The notes beneath the pieces were generated by a model. That model had not been told where the DNA came from and did not search any database. It was given only the letters and a program-made list of their open reading frames with translations. The position numbers were made by a program, and so were the translations under genes. From Turneriella sp. (lineage in GTDB: Bacteria; Spirochaetota; Leptospiria; Turneriellales; Turneriellaceae): DNA of 64,000 nt. Numbering within the stretch: the stretch's first letter is position 1; each line of letters opens with the position of its first letter. This document shows, piece after piece, positions 1 to 7,118 of the stretch. The stretch is taken from NCBI GenBank assembly GCA_019186965.1, contig JABARV010000001.1:86288-150287 (forward strand), read 5' to 3'.

Positions 1-64
1 TGAGGTCTTGAGCCACAAGCAGTGCCGGAGCGAGCAGAGCTAAAATTAGGTTTCGCGTTTTCAT
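1..64 (-). CDS. Secreted protein, N-terminal fragment (runs off the window)
   Basis: Reading leftwards from the ATG at 64, the frame is open to the window edge and encodes about 21 residues beginning MKTRNLILALLAPALLVAQ. This is a textbook signal peptide: two early basic residues, a leucine/alanine-rich core and an A-Q exit. The protein is therefore probably exported to the periplasm or outer membrane. Nothing of the mature protein is visible, so no function can be given. The ribosome binding site is weak (a GTGAGA stretch upstream). Confidence 0.6.
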   Translation of the reverse strand, partial: MKTRNLILALLAPALLVAQDL

Positions 65-137
65 TTGTTATCTCACTTTTTTATTGCCATAACGAATCGC
101 CGGTGGGTATATTACCGCCATGACGGCAGAGCACGCG

Positions 138-383
138 ATGGCGACGATTCGATTGAATAGTAACGAATTGGATATGAATTTCGTTGAGGGGATAAAAAGG
201 CTATTTCCCAACCAGGAAATTACCGTGCGCGTCGAAGGCGGTGCAATGGACGAGACGGAGTTTTTGTTGTCGTCGCCGAAAAACCGCGAACGGCTGCTGC
301 AATCGATTGTGGATTTAAATGCCGGTAAAGTTATTTCATTTACTATGGAAGAATTGCAGAAATATGTAGACGAGGGTAAATGA
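138..383 (+). CDS. Antitoxin of a YefM/YoeB-like type II toxin-antitoxin pair
   Basis: Small acidic protein of about 81 residues starting MATIRLNSNELD. An upstream in-frame ATG at 120 would add six residues, but the MATIRL start is typical of antitoxins of this group. The C-terminal tail (EELQKYVDEGK) is acidic and probably binds the toxin. Its stop codon overlaps the ATG of the following YoeB-like frame (ATGA at 380-383), the classical translational coupling of a toxin-antitoxin operon. By analogy it would neutralise the RNase toxin and repress its own promoter. The exact antitoxin family is inferred mainly from the partner gene. The partner is broken, so this antitoxin may now be an orphan. 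Confidence 0.6.
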   Translation: MATIRLNSNELDMNFVEGIKRLFPNQEITVRVEGGAMDETEFLLSSPKNRERLLQSIVDLNAGKVISFTMEELQKYVDEGK

Positions 384-640
384 ATCGGTGTGCGACCTTC
401 GAAGCGCGCTCCATGGACGATTTGTCGTATTGGATTCGCGAAGATAAGCGCATTGCACAAAAAATTATCGATCTCATTTAACATATCCAGCGTGATCCGT
501 TTCAGGGTATCGGTAAACCCGAACCGTTGAAAGGAAATCTTGCTGGTTGCTGGTCGCGTCGAATTAACGACGAACATCGTCTGGTGTATCGTGTGACTGA
601 CGCGGCGATCGAAATCGTCCAGTGCCGCGGGCATTATTGA
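380..640 (+). pseudogene. yoeB: yoeB-like mRNA interferase toxin with an internal stop codon
   Basis: Translated from the ATG at 380, the frame aligns along its whole 86-residue length with YoeB/Txe ribosome-dependent mRNA interferases. It shows [24 protein letters not shown] and a terminal CRGHY carrying the conserved C-terminal His-Tyr. Codon 34 (479-481) is TAA, where the family usually has lysine or another polar residue, so one A-to-T change (AAA to TAA) would explain it. The rest of the frame is intact, which suggests recent inactivation. Loss of an RNase toxin while the antitoxin is kept is a common fate of these modules. A sequencing error at 479 is the main alternative. Confidence 0.8.
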
Positions 641-683
641 ATTTATATTCGCCATTGTTTTTTACGTATTCCTTTGTGCCGCT

Positions 684-713
684 AGAAGCCACGGGTTTAA
701 ACCCGTGGCTTCT
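684..713. repeat. Perfect 30-bp palindrome between toxin locus and lipoprotein gene
   Basis: Arms AGAAGCCACGGGTTT and its exact complement meet with no spacer, so the DNA can form a 15-bp stem. It lies between the rightward YoeB remnant and the leftward lipoprotein gene and could terminate both. Neither strand has a U-tract after the stem, so it resembles a dispersed REP-type palindrome more than an intrinsic terminator. Confidence 0.6.
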
Positions 714-726
714 GGAAAAAATCTCC

Positions 727-2271
727 TCAAGGTGATGTCGCCGCGCTCACCTGCGCTGTATAACCGCTCGTATTACCCGCCAAATCGCGAGAACGTATAC
801 GGTAATAGTAGGTTGTCGAGGGAGAAAGTCCGTTAGAGTAATATGAGGTTGCGCCTGCCGCAGAGGTAAAAGTTGCCGTGAAGGTGTTACATCCGCCGTT
901 CGTCGTCGACTGGCAGATTTCATAGACAATCTGCGCCTGTGGGGTGGCATTGTCGGTCGATTGCGCCCATGTCACCTGTACTTGTGAAGCGCTTGTGCCG
1001 TCGGCAAAAGGTGACGTAGGCGCCCACGGCTGCGTAACATCGGAAACATGCGTTGCACTCACGACCGCCGAATCGGAAAGACCAGCCTTGCAGGCGCGCG
1101 CTCGGAAATTTGTCGTGGTGTAGCTGACGTTAACACCACTCACATACGTCGAACCGGTTGTGCATGCTGCGCTCGCATTGCAAACGGGGTCGGTCACGCC
1201 GTCGGTCGTGTAACAAATCGTCGCGCCCACAGTCGTCGATGCCATCGTGACGCTGATGGGCATGGCATAGTGTCCCGCCACAGGAGAAAACGCGGGGTCG
1301 GCTGCCGTCGTCGGTGCTCCACCCCCGCCCGCCGGCGGTCCGGGGGGTTTCGGGTTGATCTGCTGCCACATTTGCCACACGGTGAGTCCATCGACGACGT
1401 AGAGGTCTTGCGTGCTGCCCCCAGCTTCGACAGCGGAGACGAACATGAGACCGCCTTTGAATCCACCGCCGCGCATCACGCTCGCGTAGCGCGCATTTAA
1501 TTTTGCTTTGGCGATTGCGGTATTGACCGAAACTAAGTTACCGCCGTTGCCGTAGTGCGACATACTGGTGATGGTGCCGTCGGTGAGCGCAAAAAAACTT
1601 TCGTAGCCATTTGTAAACGCCGGATCGACACTCGTGATCGACGCCGCGCTATGCCCCGTGGCGACCTGCCCTAAAGCGTCGCCCGCGCTCGCGTGGTTGA
1701 CCGAACTTAGTGTGCCTCCCTGCCGTGTGTAGAGCCGATTGCCCGTCGAATCGACACCGAGTACCGTCGAGTTTTGCCCTGCGGTATTGGCGATCGTCGT
1801 GAGCGTCGTGTCGGTCGAGCCGCCGGGGATAATCGGCGCTGTCTGCTGCACGGTGCCGCCCGCGTTGGTTAAGAAAATCCGCACATTGTTACCGGTGAGA
1901 GTTGCCGCAAACGCGATGGGGTTTGTGTAGTTGAGCGGGGTGCCGGTGAGAGTCACCACAGTGGGATTTTCAAACGCGGGAAAAACAGAGTCGTTGTTGT
2001 ACGCTGCGCTCGAACGGCTAATAAAGAGGTTATGCCCTGTGCACCCCGCGCAGCTTCGGTTCGAGGCGAAGACGAGTACGAGGTAATTGTCGCCCGTCTG
2101 CAAAACCTGCGGGTTGTAATCATCAACATTCGGTTGCGAAATTGCTGCGCCGCCATTCAAAGAAAAACGTGCCATGCCCTTTACTGGAATATCGGGAATT
2201 TCTTTTTTGGCGCAGGCGGTAACAAGCGCGATGATGGTTATCAAGGCTACCAGTCTTATTAATTTTTTCAT
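727..2271 (-). CDS. Lipoprotein with chitobiase-like and fibronectin type III C-terminal domains
   Basis: 514-residue surface or periplasmic lipoprotein. Residues 1-20 form a lipoprotein signal with lipobox LVTAC. About 300 residues of unassigned, Ser/Thr/Gly-rich sequence follow (possibly a propeller-like fold), then a Pro/Gly-rich linker near residues 305-320. Next comes a chitobiase/hexosaminidase C-terminal-type domain (about 325-410; ICYTTDG and ATHVSD are typical), and finally an Fn3 domain (about 412-514; LSPSTTYYYRIRSRDLAGN). These two domains are usually extracellular spacers or binding modules. The start is supported by GGGAG upstream of the ATG. It is 14 bp downstream of the FecR-like gene and probably co-transcribed with it. 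GC is higher than in the neighbouring housekeeping genes. No catalytic site was recognised. Confidence 0.75.
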   Translation of the reverse strand: MKKLIRLVALITIIALVTACAKKEIPDIPVKGMARFSLNGGAAISQPNVDDYNPQVLQTGDNYLVLVFASNRSCAGCTGHNLFISRSSAAYNNDSVFPAFENPTVVTLTGTPLNYTNPIAFAATLTGNNVRIFLTNAGGTVQQTAPIIPGGSTDTTLTTIANTAGQNSTVLGVDSTGNRLYTRQGGTLSSVNHASAGDALGQVATGHSAASITSVDPAFTNGYESFFALTDGTITSMSHYGNGGNLVSVNTAIAKAKLNARYASVMRGGGFKGGLMFVSAVEAGGSTQDLYVVDGLTVWQMWQQINPKPPGPPAGGGGAPTTAADPAFSPVAGHYAMPISVTMASTTVGATICYTTDGVTDPVCNASAACTTGSTYVSGVNVSYTTTNFRARACKAGLSDSAVVSATHVSDVTQPWAPTSPFADGTSASQVQVTWAQSTDNATPQAQIVYEICQSTTNGGCNTFTATFTSAAGATSYYSNGLSPSTTYYYRIRSRDLAGNTSGYTAQVSAATSP

Positions 2272-2285
2272 GGTTTATCTCCCTA

Positions 2286-3455
2286 TCAAAATTTCCGCAG
2301 TGTCGGCTCGCCTGTCTCCGAAGGCTGCGTCACCGCATTGATCGAATTGTAAAGCCCCTGCACGTCGTTACCAAAACCCGCCTGCGAATCGGTATTCACC
2401 CCCAAGAAGTGTTGCTCGGCGGATGTTATACCTGCGCCAAAATTGCGCTCTGCACGCGAATCAAAAGTGCGTTGGTAAAGCGGCCCGCGGATTTCATCCG
2501 CAGCTCGCGCAGAATCCCCCTGCGGTACGACGGTGAGCCCAATCGTGTTTAAAAAAGTTTCATCATCTTCGTCCTTATCTTCTTTCTTATCACTCTGTTT
2601 TTGGGCAATTAAGTACGCATTGAGTTCTGCCTTATACGCCATCTCAGCCCATGCAAGTTGCAGCATTGTGAGTGCGCGTACCCTCAGCATTGCATGCGCA
2701 GAAGCTTTTGTATCGTTACCTGCCGCATAGACTTGTTTTTGCCGCTCAATGAGTTCGTGCACGAGGGTTTTGTGATCGTTAATATTTTTAATCGCCGCTT
2801 TCATGTCATCCCTCTCAAAAGTGGGATTACTAACGGCGCGTAAAATTTCAGTGTCTTGGGTATTTTTCGTATCGCGTATGCGGCTCTCAAGACGCCGCGC
2901 TTCGTCGCGGTCGATAAGATACGCCCGTTCCAATACAGCGAAAGCCTTTTGTAGCCGTTCCCGCGTCGTTGTCTCCGTTACGCTCGCCTTGATAAAAGCG
3001 GGCGATTCAACGGCAGTCACGAAATGCTGCTCGCCGTTTTTCGCTAACTCGAAAAAAGAGCCGCGCACGCCGACGACGACTGTGGGCGTGCGCACATAAA
3101 ATCGATTCTTAGCTGCGACTTCTGGTTTTTTAACAAATGCACTGACCCCGCCTTGGACAACAAAAATTTCAGAGCGCGGCGATTTGCCGTCGGTGGCAAG
3201 GCTGTTGAAACTTATGACGCTATTTTCTTTAATCGCCACCTGACTACCGTCTTTGATCGCAGCAACCGCACCGCTTCTGTATCCCACTTGCACACTCGAC
3301 TCTGTTGTCAGGCGGCTCGAGAGCGTGGCTTTTACCCAGCGGCCATTTTCAAAGACCTGCACCTTGCCGTGCATTGATACGAAACGCGCGTCTGCAAAAC
3401 AAATTTGCGGCGCGAGAATTGCGGCGAAGGCGAGAATTTTTTTCGAGACACCCAT
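2286..3455 (-). CDS. FecR-like domain secreted protein
   Basis: 389 residues with a signal peptide (about 1-22, ending CFADA). Residues 25-165 form a FecR-type beta-rich domain: GKVQVFENGRWVKAT, then TPTVVVGVRGSFFEL, the motif in which the family usually has ATVRGT or GVRGT. The rest is mostly helical and charged, with a KKEDKDEDDE patch near 295. In proteobacteria FecR is a membrane sensor for a sigma factor, but many spirochaetal FecR-domain proteins are stand-alone secreted proteins, and no sigma factor or TonB receptor lies beside this one. The start is fixed by TAAGGAG eight bases before the ATG. It is the first gene of a two-gene operon with the Fn3 lipoprotein. Confidence 0.7.
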   Translation of the reverse strand: MGVSKKILAFAAILAPQICFADARFVSMHGKVQVFENGRWVKATLSSRLTTESSVQVGYRSGAVAAIKDGSQVAIKENSVISFNSLATDGKSPRSEIFVVQGGVSAFVKKPEVAAKNRFYVRTPTVVVGVRGSFFELAKNGEQHFVTAVESPAFIKASVTETTTRERLQKAFAVLERAYLIDRDEARRLESRIRDTKNTQDTEILRAVSNPTFERDDMKAAIKNINDHKTLVHELIERQKQVYAAGNDTKASAHAMLRVRALTMLQLAWAEMAYKAELNAYLIAQKQSDKKEDKDEDDETFLNTIGLTVVPQGDSARAADEIRGPLYQRTFDSRAERNFGAGITSAEQHFLGVNTDSQAGFGNDVQGLYNSINAVTQPSETGEPTLRKF

Positions 3456-3510
3456 AGTTTACTCCTTAAGAAAAGACGCGCGTCGGGTACAAGGTTGATG
3501 GGTGAAACGA

Positions 3511-3538
3511 ATTGTGTGGCATTCATTTGAAGCGTCAA
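3511..3538 (-). promoter_or_regulatory. Candidate promoter of the FecR/lipoprotein operon
   Basis: On the minus strand TTGACG (3538-3533) is followed after 16 bp by CACAAT (3516-3511), about 55 bp upstream of the FecR-like start codon. The -35 is good and the -10 mediocre. Confidence 0.35.
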
Positions 3539-3645
3539 TCCTATTTTATCCATTCACATACCCTATACTAAACCCAAGCCAACCCAAGTTATCTGCTGCT
3601 TTTCCGGTATCAGCGGTCAGCGAATCCCATACGGTGCCTGTGAAT

Positions 3646-3704
3646 CTATACTAAAAAAAACGCGTTTGTCAATCCCCTGAATTGGGGAGTAGGAAAGAAA
3701 TATG
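3646..3704 (+). repeat. 59-bp direct repeat, copy 1 (upstream of dinJ/yafQ-like pair)
   Basis: This block matches 4437-4495 at 57 of 59 positions. It contains an A-run, ACGCGTTTGTCAA, and a short hairpin with arms TCCCC and GGGGA around TGAATT. It ends with GAAATATG three bases before the TTGACA box of the toxin-antitoxin promoter. The two copies bracket the toxin-antitoxin cassette with a period of 791 bp. Confidence 0.85.
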
Positions 3705-3706
3705 TA

Positions 3707-3734
3707 TTGACAAACGGTATGCAATAGGTATACA
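3707..3734 (+). promoter_or_regulatory. Promoter of the DinJ/YafQ-like toxin-antitoxin operon
   Basis: TTGACA (3707-3712), 16 bp, TATACA (3729-3734). The spacer and -10 hold two GGTAT repeats (GGTATGC and GGTATAC), a plausible autorepression operator. The predicted start of transcription is almost at the first ATG (3742), so the mRNA may be leaderless. Confidence 0.55.
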
Positions 3735-3741
3735 ACCAACA

Positions 3742-4020
3742 ATGGGAAAAACAGCTACGATGAATATTCGAATCGATCAAACCACGCGGCAAGAATTGAA
3801 AACCTTTGCCGGTCAAATTGGTATCCCTGCAAGTGCGTTAATCCATGCTTCTATTAAGCAAATGCTGCGGTCGCGACAAGTTTCATTTCAAGCAGAAATA
3901 CAACCGAGCCCGTATTTAGAAAAAATTATTGAACAGGCAGAAGCAGATTACAAAAAGAGAAAAAATACTACACGAGTCGAGAACAGAGAGCAAATGAAAG
4001 CGTTTCTTGATTCGCTATGA
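3742..4020 (+). CDS. DinJ/RelB-family antitoxin
   Basis: 92 residues. The N-terminal part (MNIRIDQTTRQELKTFAGQIGIPASALI) has the ribbon-helix-helix pattern of DinJ/RelB antitoxins, which dimerise on operator DNA. The C-terminal part is charged and helical and should wrap the toxin. An internal ATG at 3760 (MNIRID) matches the usual family start and is an equal candidate. Neither has a convincing Shine-Dalgarno sequence, in keeping with a possibly leaderless mRNA. It overlaps the toxin start (ATGA at 4017-4020). Both genes look intact, unlike the other toxin-antitoxin loci nearby. Confidence 0.8.
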   Translation: MGKTATMNIRIDQTTRQELKTFAGQIGIPASALIHASIKQMLRSRQVSFQAEIQPSPYLEKIIEQAEADYKKRKNTTRVENREQMKAFLDSL

Positions 4021-4274
4021 TTGTTGATTTTCATAAAACATTTACGAAGCAGGCGAAGCAATTAAAGCCCGCCCAGAAGAAGCGCCTTAAAGAAGCGCTT
4101 TTACTTTTTAGCTCAGAACCACACCATCCAAATCTCTACAATCACCCCTTAACGGGAGAATGGAAAAATCATCGTTCTATTTCTTTTGGCGGTGATTGGC
4201 GTGCGCATTATACCGTTAAAGAAAATGTAGTATTTTTTGTTGCACTTGGTACGCATTCAAAATTATACAAATAG
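4017..4274 (+). CDS. YafQ/RelE-family mRNA interferase toxin
   Basis: 85 residues with the RelE/YafQ fold signature: LTGEWKNHRSISFGGDWRAHYTV, then FVALGTHSKLYK. His80 in GTHSKL is in the place of the catalytic histidine of YafQ, and the basic residues R53, R62 and K68 are suited to bind RNA. YafQ-type toxins cleave mRNA in the ribosomal A site and slow growth. Start ATG overlaps the antitoxin stop. A functional pair is likely, since no disrupting mutation is visible. Confidence 0.82.
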   Translation: MIVDFHKTFTKQAKQLKPAQKKRLKEALLLFSSEPHHPNLYNHPLTGEWKNHRSISFGGDWRAHYTVKENVVFFVALGTHSKLYK

Positions 4275-4347
4275 AAATGACACCGCCACACCCATCGCCG
4301 CCGTGGGACTTGCCGGAGCATTGCAGAAAACTCCTGTTACGGAATAG

Positions 4348-4410
4348 GTGTCGGGAATACTCTTGGCATTGGCACGCACTCTGGCGTGCCAGCGTATAGC
4401 TTTTTTTCAA
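4348..4410 (+). pseudogene. Possible second vapB-like N-terminal scrap
   Basis: In the frame read here, LLALARTLACQRIAF closely matches LLALARTLARQRKTS of the vapB-like remnant at 4674-4988, and about 20 of 23 bases agree around CGCACTCTGGC. The match is short and centred on a near-palindrome (CTGGC/GCCAG), so chance or local inversion is possible. The similarity ends in a T-run near 4402. Confidence 0.35.
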
Positions 4411-4436
4411 GTACCAGCAATTTTTTTGATTTTTAA

Positions 4437-4495
4437 CTATACTCAAAAAAACGCGTTTGTCAATCCCCTGAATTGGGGAGTAGGGAAGAAATATG
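4437..4495 (+). repeat. 59-bp direct repeat, copy 2 (upstream of broken vapB)
   Basis: Second copy of the block at 3646-3704, with two substitutions. It is followed 18 bp later by another TTGACA (4514-4519), which would have served the vapB remnant. The same repeat therefore precedes the promoters of two unrelated toxin-antitoxin modules. Confidence 0.85.
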
Positions 4496-4532
4496 AAAAA
4501 TTTCTGTGTATCCTTGACATGATGGATGATGT

Positions 4533-4672
4533 GGGGCTGTCTAAAAAGTCCCCTGCAACACGAAAACGCAGCGATTTGGCAAGCAAATCGCACGCCGAGC
4601 GGCCATAAATGGCCTGTTTTCGCGTTGCTGCCGCGCCTGTGCAGCGCGGTTCGGGACTTTTTGGACAGCTCC
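4533..4672. mobile_element. 140-bp MITE-like inverted-repeat element
   Basis: The ends form 20-bp imperfect terminal inverted repeats, GGGGCTGTCTAAAAAGTCCC at the left and, read from the other strand, GGAGCTGTCCAAAAAGTCCC at the right (two mismatches). Similar ends occur in IS5-like insertion sequences. The 100-bp interior has no ORF but several hairpins, including GCGATTTG/CAAATCGC and GGCCAT/ATGGCC. It separates a TTGACA box and a possible ATG (4529) from the second codon of the vapB remnant, so it appears to have inserted at that start codon. No clear target duplication was found. Confidence 0.65.
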
Positions 4673-4673
4673 G

Positions 4674-4988
4674 CGCACGACGCTCAACATCGATAACGAT
4701 CTTTTAGCACTAGCTCGCACTCTGGCACGCCAGCGAAAGACTTCGATGGGGACGATTATATCTGAACTCGCCAAAGAAGCCCTGCAAGACAGAAAGAGTG
4801 CCGGCGTACAAATCATAAAAGGTATTCCGGTATTTCCAAAACCACGCAAGGGAGTTAAAGTAACCATGAATTTGGTCAACCGGATGCGCGACGAGTTTAA
4901 GGGTCAGCTCGTCACTCTCGACCGCTCGATTCCCGTCGACGTGCTTGCCGACGGTGCCGCATCGCGCCTATTACTTACGCCAGAGTGA
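4674..4988 (+). pseudogene. Degenerate vapBC: VapB antitoxin fused to the C-terminal tail of VapC
   Basis: The frame reads RTTLNIDNDLLALARTLARQ, continues through SMGTIISELAKEAL and GIPVFPKPRKG, and reaches VTMNLVNRMRDE. This is the complete pattern of a VapB antitoxin, which normally ends at that point. Here it runs straight into GQLVTLDRSIPVDVL, the usual ending of a VapC PIN-domain toxin. Some 100 codons, including all catalytic acidic residues, are missing, so an in-frame deletion has fused the two genes. The 5' end is also lost to the 140-bp element at 4533-4672, with ATG 4746 the first remaining start. It may yield an 80-residue peptide but no active toxin. Confidence 0.7.
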
Positions 4989-5103
4989 TTTTACACACCA
5001 CACCAAACGCCACCCGAACACACGCACCGCCTTGAGGGGGATTGCCTTCGTATTCAAAAGTACCGCCGAGCTCGGAGGCGCGCTCGCGCGTATTTTGGCA
5101 CAG

Positions 5104-5132
5104 TTCTTAAAAATGTGCAGCGCATGTATAAT
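5104..5132 (+). promoter_or_regulatory. Candidate secG promoter
   Basis: A perfect TATAAT (5127-5132) lies 17 bp after TTCTTA (5104-5109), about 100 bp upstream of secG. The -35 is weak. The rest of 4989-5231 holds no gene that I can recognise. Confidence 0.4.
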
Positions 5133-5231
5133 GCGTATCACTCAAGACGCCGCTTTTATCCAGCGGCCTTAGCAGTGGGTTACAAAAATTAATTACGCTC
5201 GACGCCCTGTGAAAAAAGACTATCCTAACCT

Positions 5232-5609
5232 ATGCTCGATATACTTGCGACAATACTAACCGTACTTTTGGTGGTTGTGTCAATCCTCATGATTATTATC
5301 ATTCTACTGCAATCCAACCGTTCCGCTGGTGGAATGTTTAGTTCTGGAGCACAAACAGCGTTTGGCGGTGGGTCTGCCGATGCACTCACAAAAATCACTG
5401 GCGGTTTTGCCGCCGCGTTTTTAATCATCAGCTTCAGCTTAGCTGCAATCAAATCGTCGCAGCACTCCTCTAAAGCAGCGATTGAACACCTTAATAAAGA
5501 AGCAGCAGGTGTTGCAGCGCCGGCAAATAACGCTACCCCCAATAACACAGCAACACCAGCAGGTGCAAAAGAACAAAAAACTCCCGCTACTCAACCCCCA
5601 GGAAAATAA
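5232..5609 (+). CDS. secG: Preprotein translocase subunit SecG
   Basis: 125-residue inner-membrane protein, the small subunit of the SecYEG channel that helps SecA-driven export. Two membrane segments (about 5-27 and 56-76) flank the family loop LLQSNRSAGGMFSSGAQTAFGG, in which Q-S and the Gly-rich F-G-G-G stretch are diagnostic. The C-terminal 45 residues are an Ala/Pro/Asn-rich low-complexity tail, longer than in E. coli SecG. It heads a rightward run and is followed after 11 bp, with AAGGAG, by glpX. Confidence 0.9.
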   Translation: MLDILATILTVLLVVVSILMIIIILLQSNRSAGGMFSSGAQTAFGGGSADALTKITGGFAAAFLIISFSLAAIKSSQHSSKAAIEHLNKEAAGVAAPANNATPNNTATPAGAKEQKTPATQPPGK

Positions 5610-5620
5610 AGGAGATAACT

Positions 5621-6577
5621 ATGGATCGCAACCTCGCCCTTGAGTTTGTACGCGTTACCGAAGCTGCCGCGCTTGCAGCAGCACGCCAAATGGGAAAAGG
5701 CGACGAAAAAATTGCAGACCAAGCAGCCGTCGATGCAATGCGTAAAGCGTTCGACTCTGTAAGCGTAACCGGTAAAATCGTTATCGGCGAAGGGGAACGC
5801 GATGAGGCGCCCATGCTTTATATTGGCGAAGAAGTGGGTGCAGGCGGACCTCCCGTAGATATTGCGCTCGACCCACTGGAGGGAACGACAATTACCGCGA
5901 AGGGTGGTTACAACGCAACAACGGTTATCGCCGTTGCCGACAAAGGTTGCTTTCTCCACGCACCCGATACCTACATGAACAAGCTTGCAGTAGGCCCTGC
6001 TGCAAAGGGCGCACTCGACATTACAGACCCCATTCCATTGACGCTTAAACGCTTGGCACGTGCGCTCGACAAATACGTCGAAGACATTACGGTGTGTATT
6101 TTAGACCGCCCACGCCACGACGACCTTATCCGCGAAGTACGCGAAGTTGGTTGCCGCATTAAACTCATTGGCGACGGCGACGTGTCGGGCGCAATTGCAA
6201 CGTGCATGGATGACTCCCCCGTCGACATTTTACTTGGTATCGGCGGCGCACCTGAAGGGGTTTTGTCTGCCGCTGCGCTCAAATGCATGGGGGGAGACTT
6301 CCAAGGACAGTTAAAATTCCGTAACGACGACGAACGCAAACGTGCGGTCACAATGGGTATCCAAGAGCCCGACAAAGTCTTTTCTATGGAAGAACTCGCA
6401 AAAGGCGACAGCGTTCTTTTTTGCGCCACTGGAGTGACCGACGGCGAAATGCTACGCGGCGTACGGTTCAACCAAAAAGGTGCAGTGACAGAATCAATTG
6501 TGATGCGTGCACGCTCACGCACCATCCGTTGGCTTAAGTCGCATCACTACTTCGATTTTAAACCAAAATACCTTTGA
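5621..6577 (+). CDS. glpX: Fructose-1,6-bisphosphatase class II
   Basis: 318 residues. Hydrolyses fructose 1,6-bisphosphate to fructose 6-phosphate in gluconeogenesis, in the cytosol with Mg/Mn. Family motifs are clear: GEGERDEAP at 56-64 and DPLEGTT at 84-90 (metal and phosphate binding), then GIGGAPEGVLSAAALKC and CATGVTDGEML further on. The length is normal for GlpX/YggF. AAGGAG lies seven bases before the ATG. The stop codon overlaps the TTG start of the next gene (TTGA), implying co-translation. No class I FBPase is visible in the window. Confidence 0.93.
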   Translation: MDRNLALEFVRVTEAAALAAARQMGKGDEKIADQAAVDAMRKAFDSVSVTGKIVIGEGERDEAPMLYIGEEVGAGGPPVDIALDPLEGTTITAKGGYNATTVIAVADKGCFLHAPDTYMNKLAVGPAAKGALDITDPIPLTLKRLARALDKYVEDITVCILDRPRHDDLIREVREVGCRIKLIGDGDVSGAIATCMDDSPVDILLGIGGAPEGVLSAAALKCMGGDFQGQLKFRNDDERKRAVTMGIQEPDKVFSMEELAKGDSVLFCATGVTDGEMLRGVRFNQKGAVTESIVMRARSRTIRWLKSHHYFDFKPKYL

Positions 6578-7065
6578 CAGAAGACGCCAAGAATAATGGC
6601 ATAATTCAAGAACACGCGCATGCACGTGAAGAATTTACGAATGTGCGCGTTTCGCGTGCGGGTACGTGGTTCACTGGCGAAAAACCTATAATCAACTACA
6701 ATATCATTTCGCACTTTAAACAAAACCTTTTTAGGGATACGAAAGGCGTCTATATCTACCAAACATTCCGCCAGTTTGCCGAAAAAGGGTATATCACCGT
6801 CGAAGGCCCGCTTTTAAGCGTTTTTCGTGTAGATGAAAATATTCTTACTTTCGATAACCTCGACACGTTACCAAGCCATAGCGCAAAAATAATCCAAAAT
6901 TTGAAGGATGGATCACTTTACGTATTTTATCCCCGTTTGGGATGTTATGCAAGCGTTCCCGCCTCTGTTTCACCCGATTTTTCGCTTTTTCTTGAGGAAA
7001 AGGTAGATGGATTTACTTTTTGCGGTACTCTTATCGAAAAAAAACGTATTATTCAATGGGTATAG
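6574..7065 (+). CDS. DUF1285-like protein
   Basis: 163 residues from a TTG that overlaps the glpX stop codon. The segment SRAGTWFTGEKPIINYNIISHFKQNL, followed by YITVEGPLLSVFRVD, matches the layout of DUF1285 proteins: a G-T-W-F motif, then a V-E/D-x-P motif about 50 residues later. DUF1285 proteins are small, cytosolic and of unknown function. There is no signal peptide or membrane segment. Coupling to glpX suggests co-expression only, not a shared role. The start could be further downstream, but no other codon has a better ribosome site. Confidence 0.55.
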   Translation: MTEDAKNNGIIQEHAHAREEFTNVRVSRAGTWFTGEKPIINYNIISHFKQNLFRDTKGVYIYQTFRQFAEKGYITVEGPLLSVFRVDENILTFDNLDTLPSHSAKIIQNLKDGSLYVFYPRLGCYASVPASVSPDFSLFLEEKVDGFTFCGTLIEKKRIIQWV

Positions 7066-7118
7066 GGCAAACTCCTGCTTTTTTATAGACGTTTTTGGGC
7101 TATCGTGTAAGATAGTGT

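Noticed and set aside
1048..1500. 150-residue frame on the plus strand inside the Fn3 lipoprotein gene
   Set aside because: Arg/Cys/His-rich composition and no ribosome site; it is the shadow of a GC-rich coding region.
3646..4495. Integron or CRISPR origin for the 59-bp repeats
   Set aside because: Only two copies, without the GTTRRRY/RYYYAAC ends of attC sites, no integrase, and the 732-bp interval is far too long for a CRISPR spacer.
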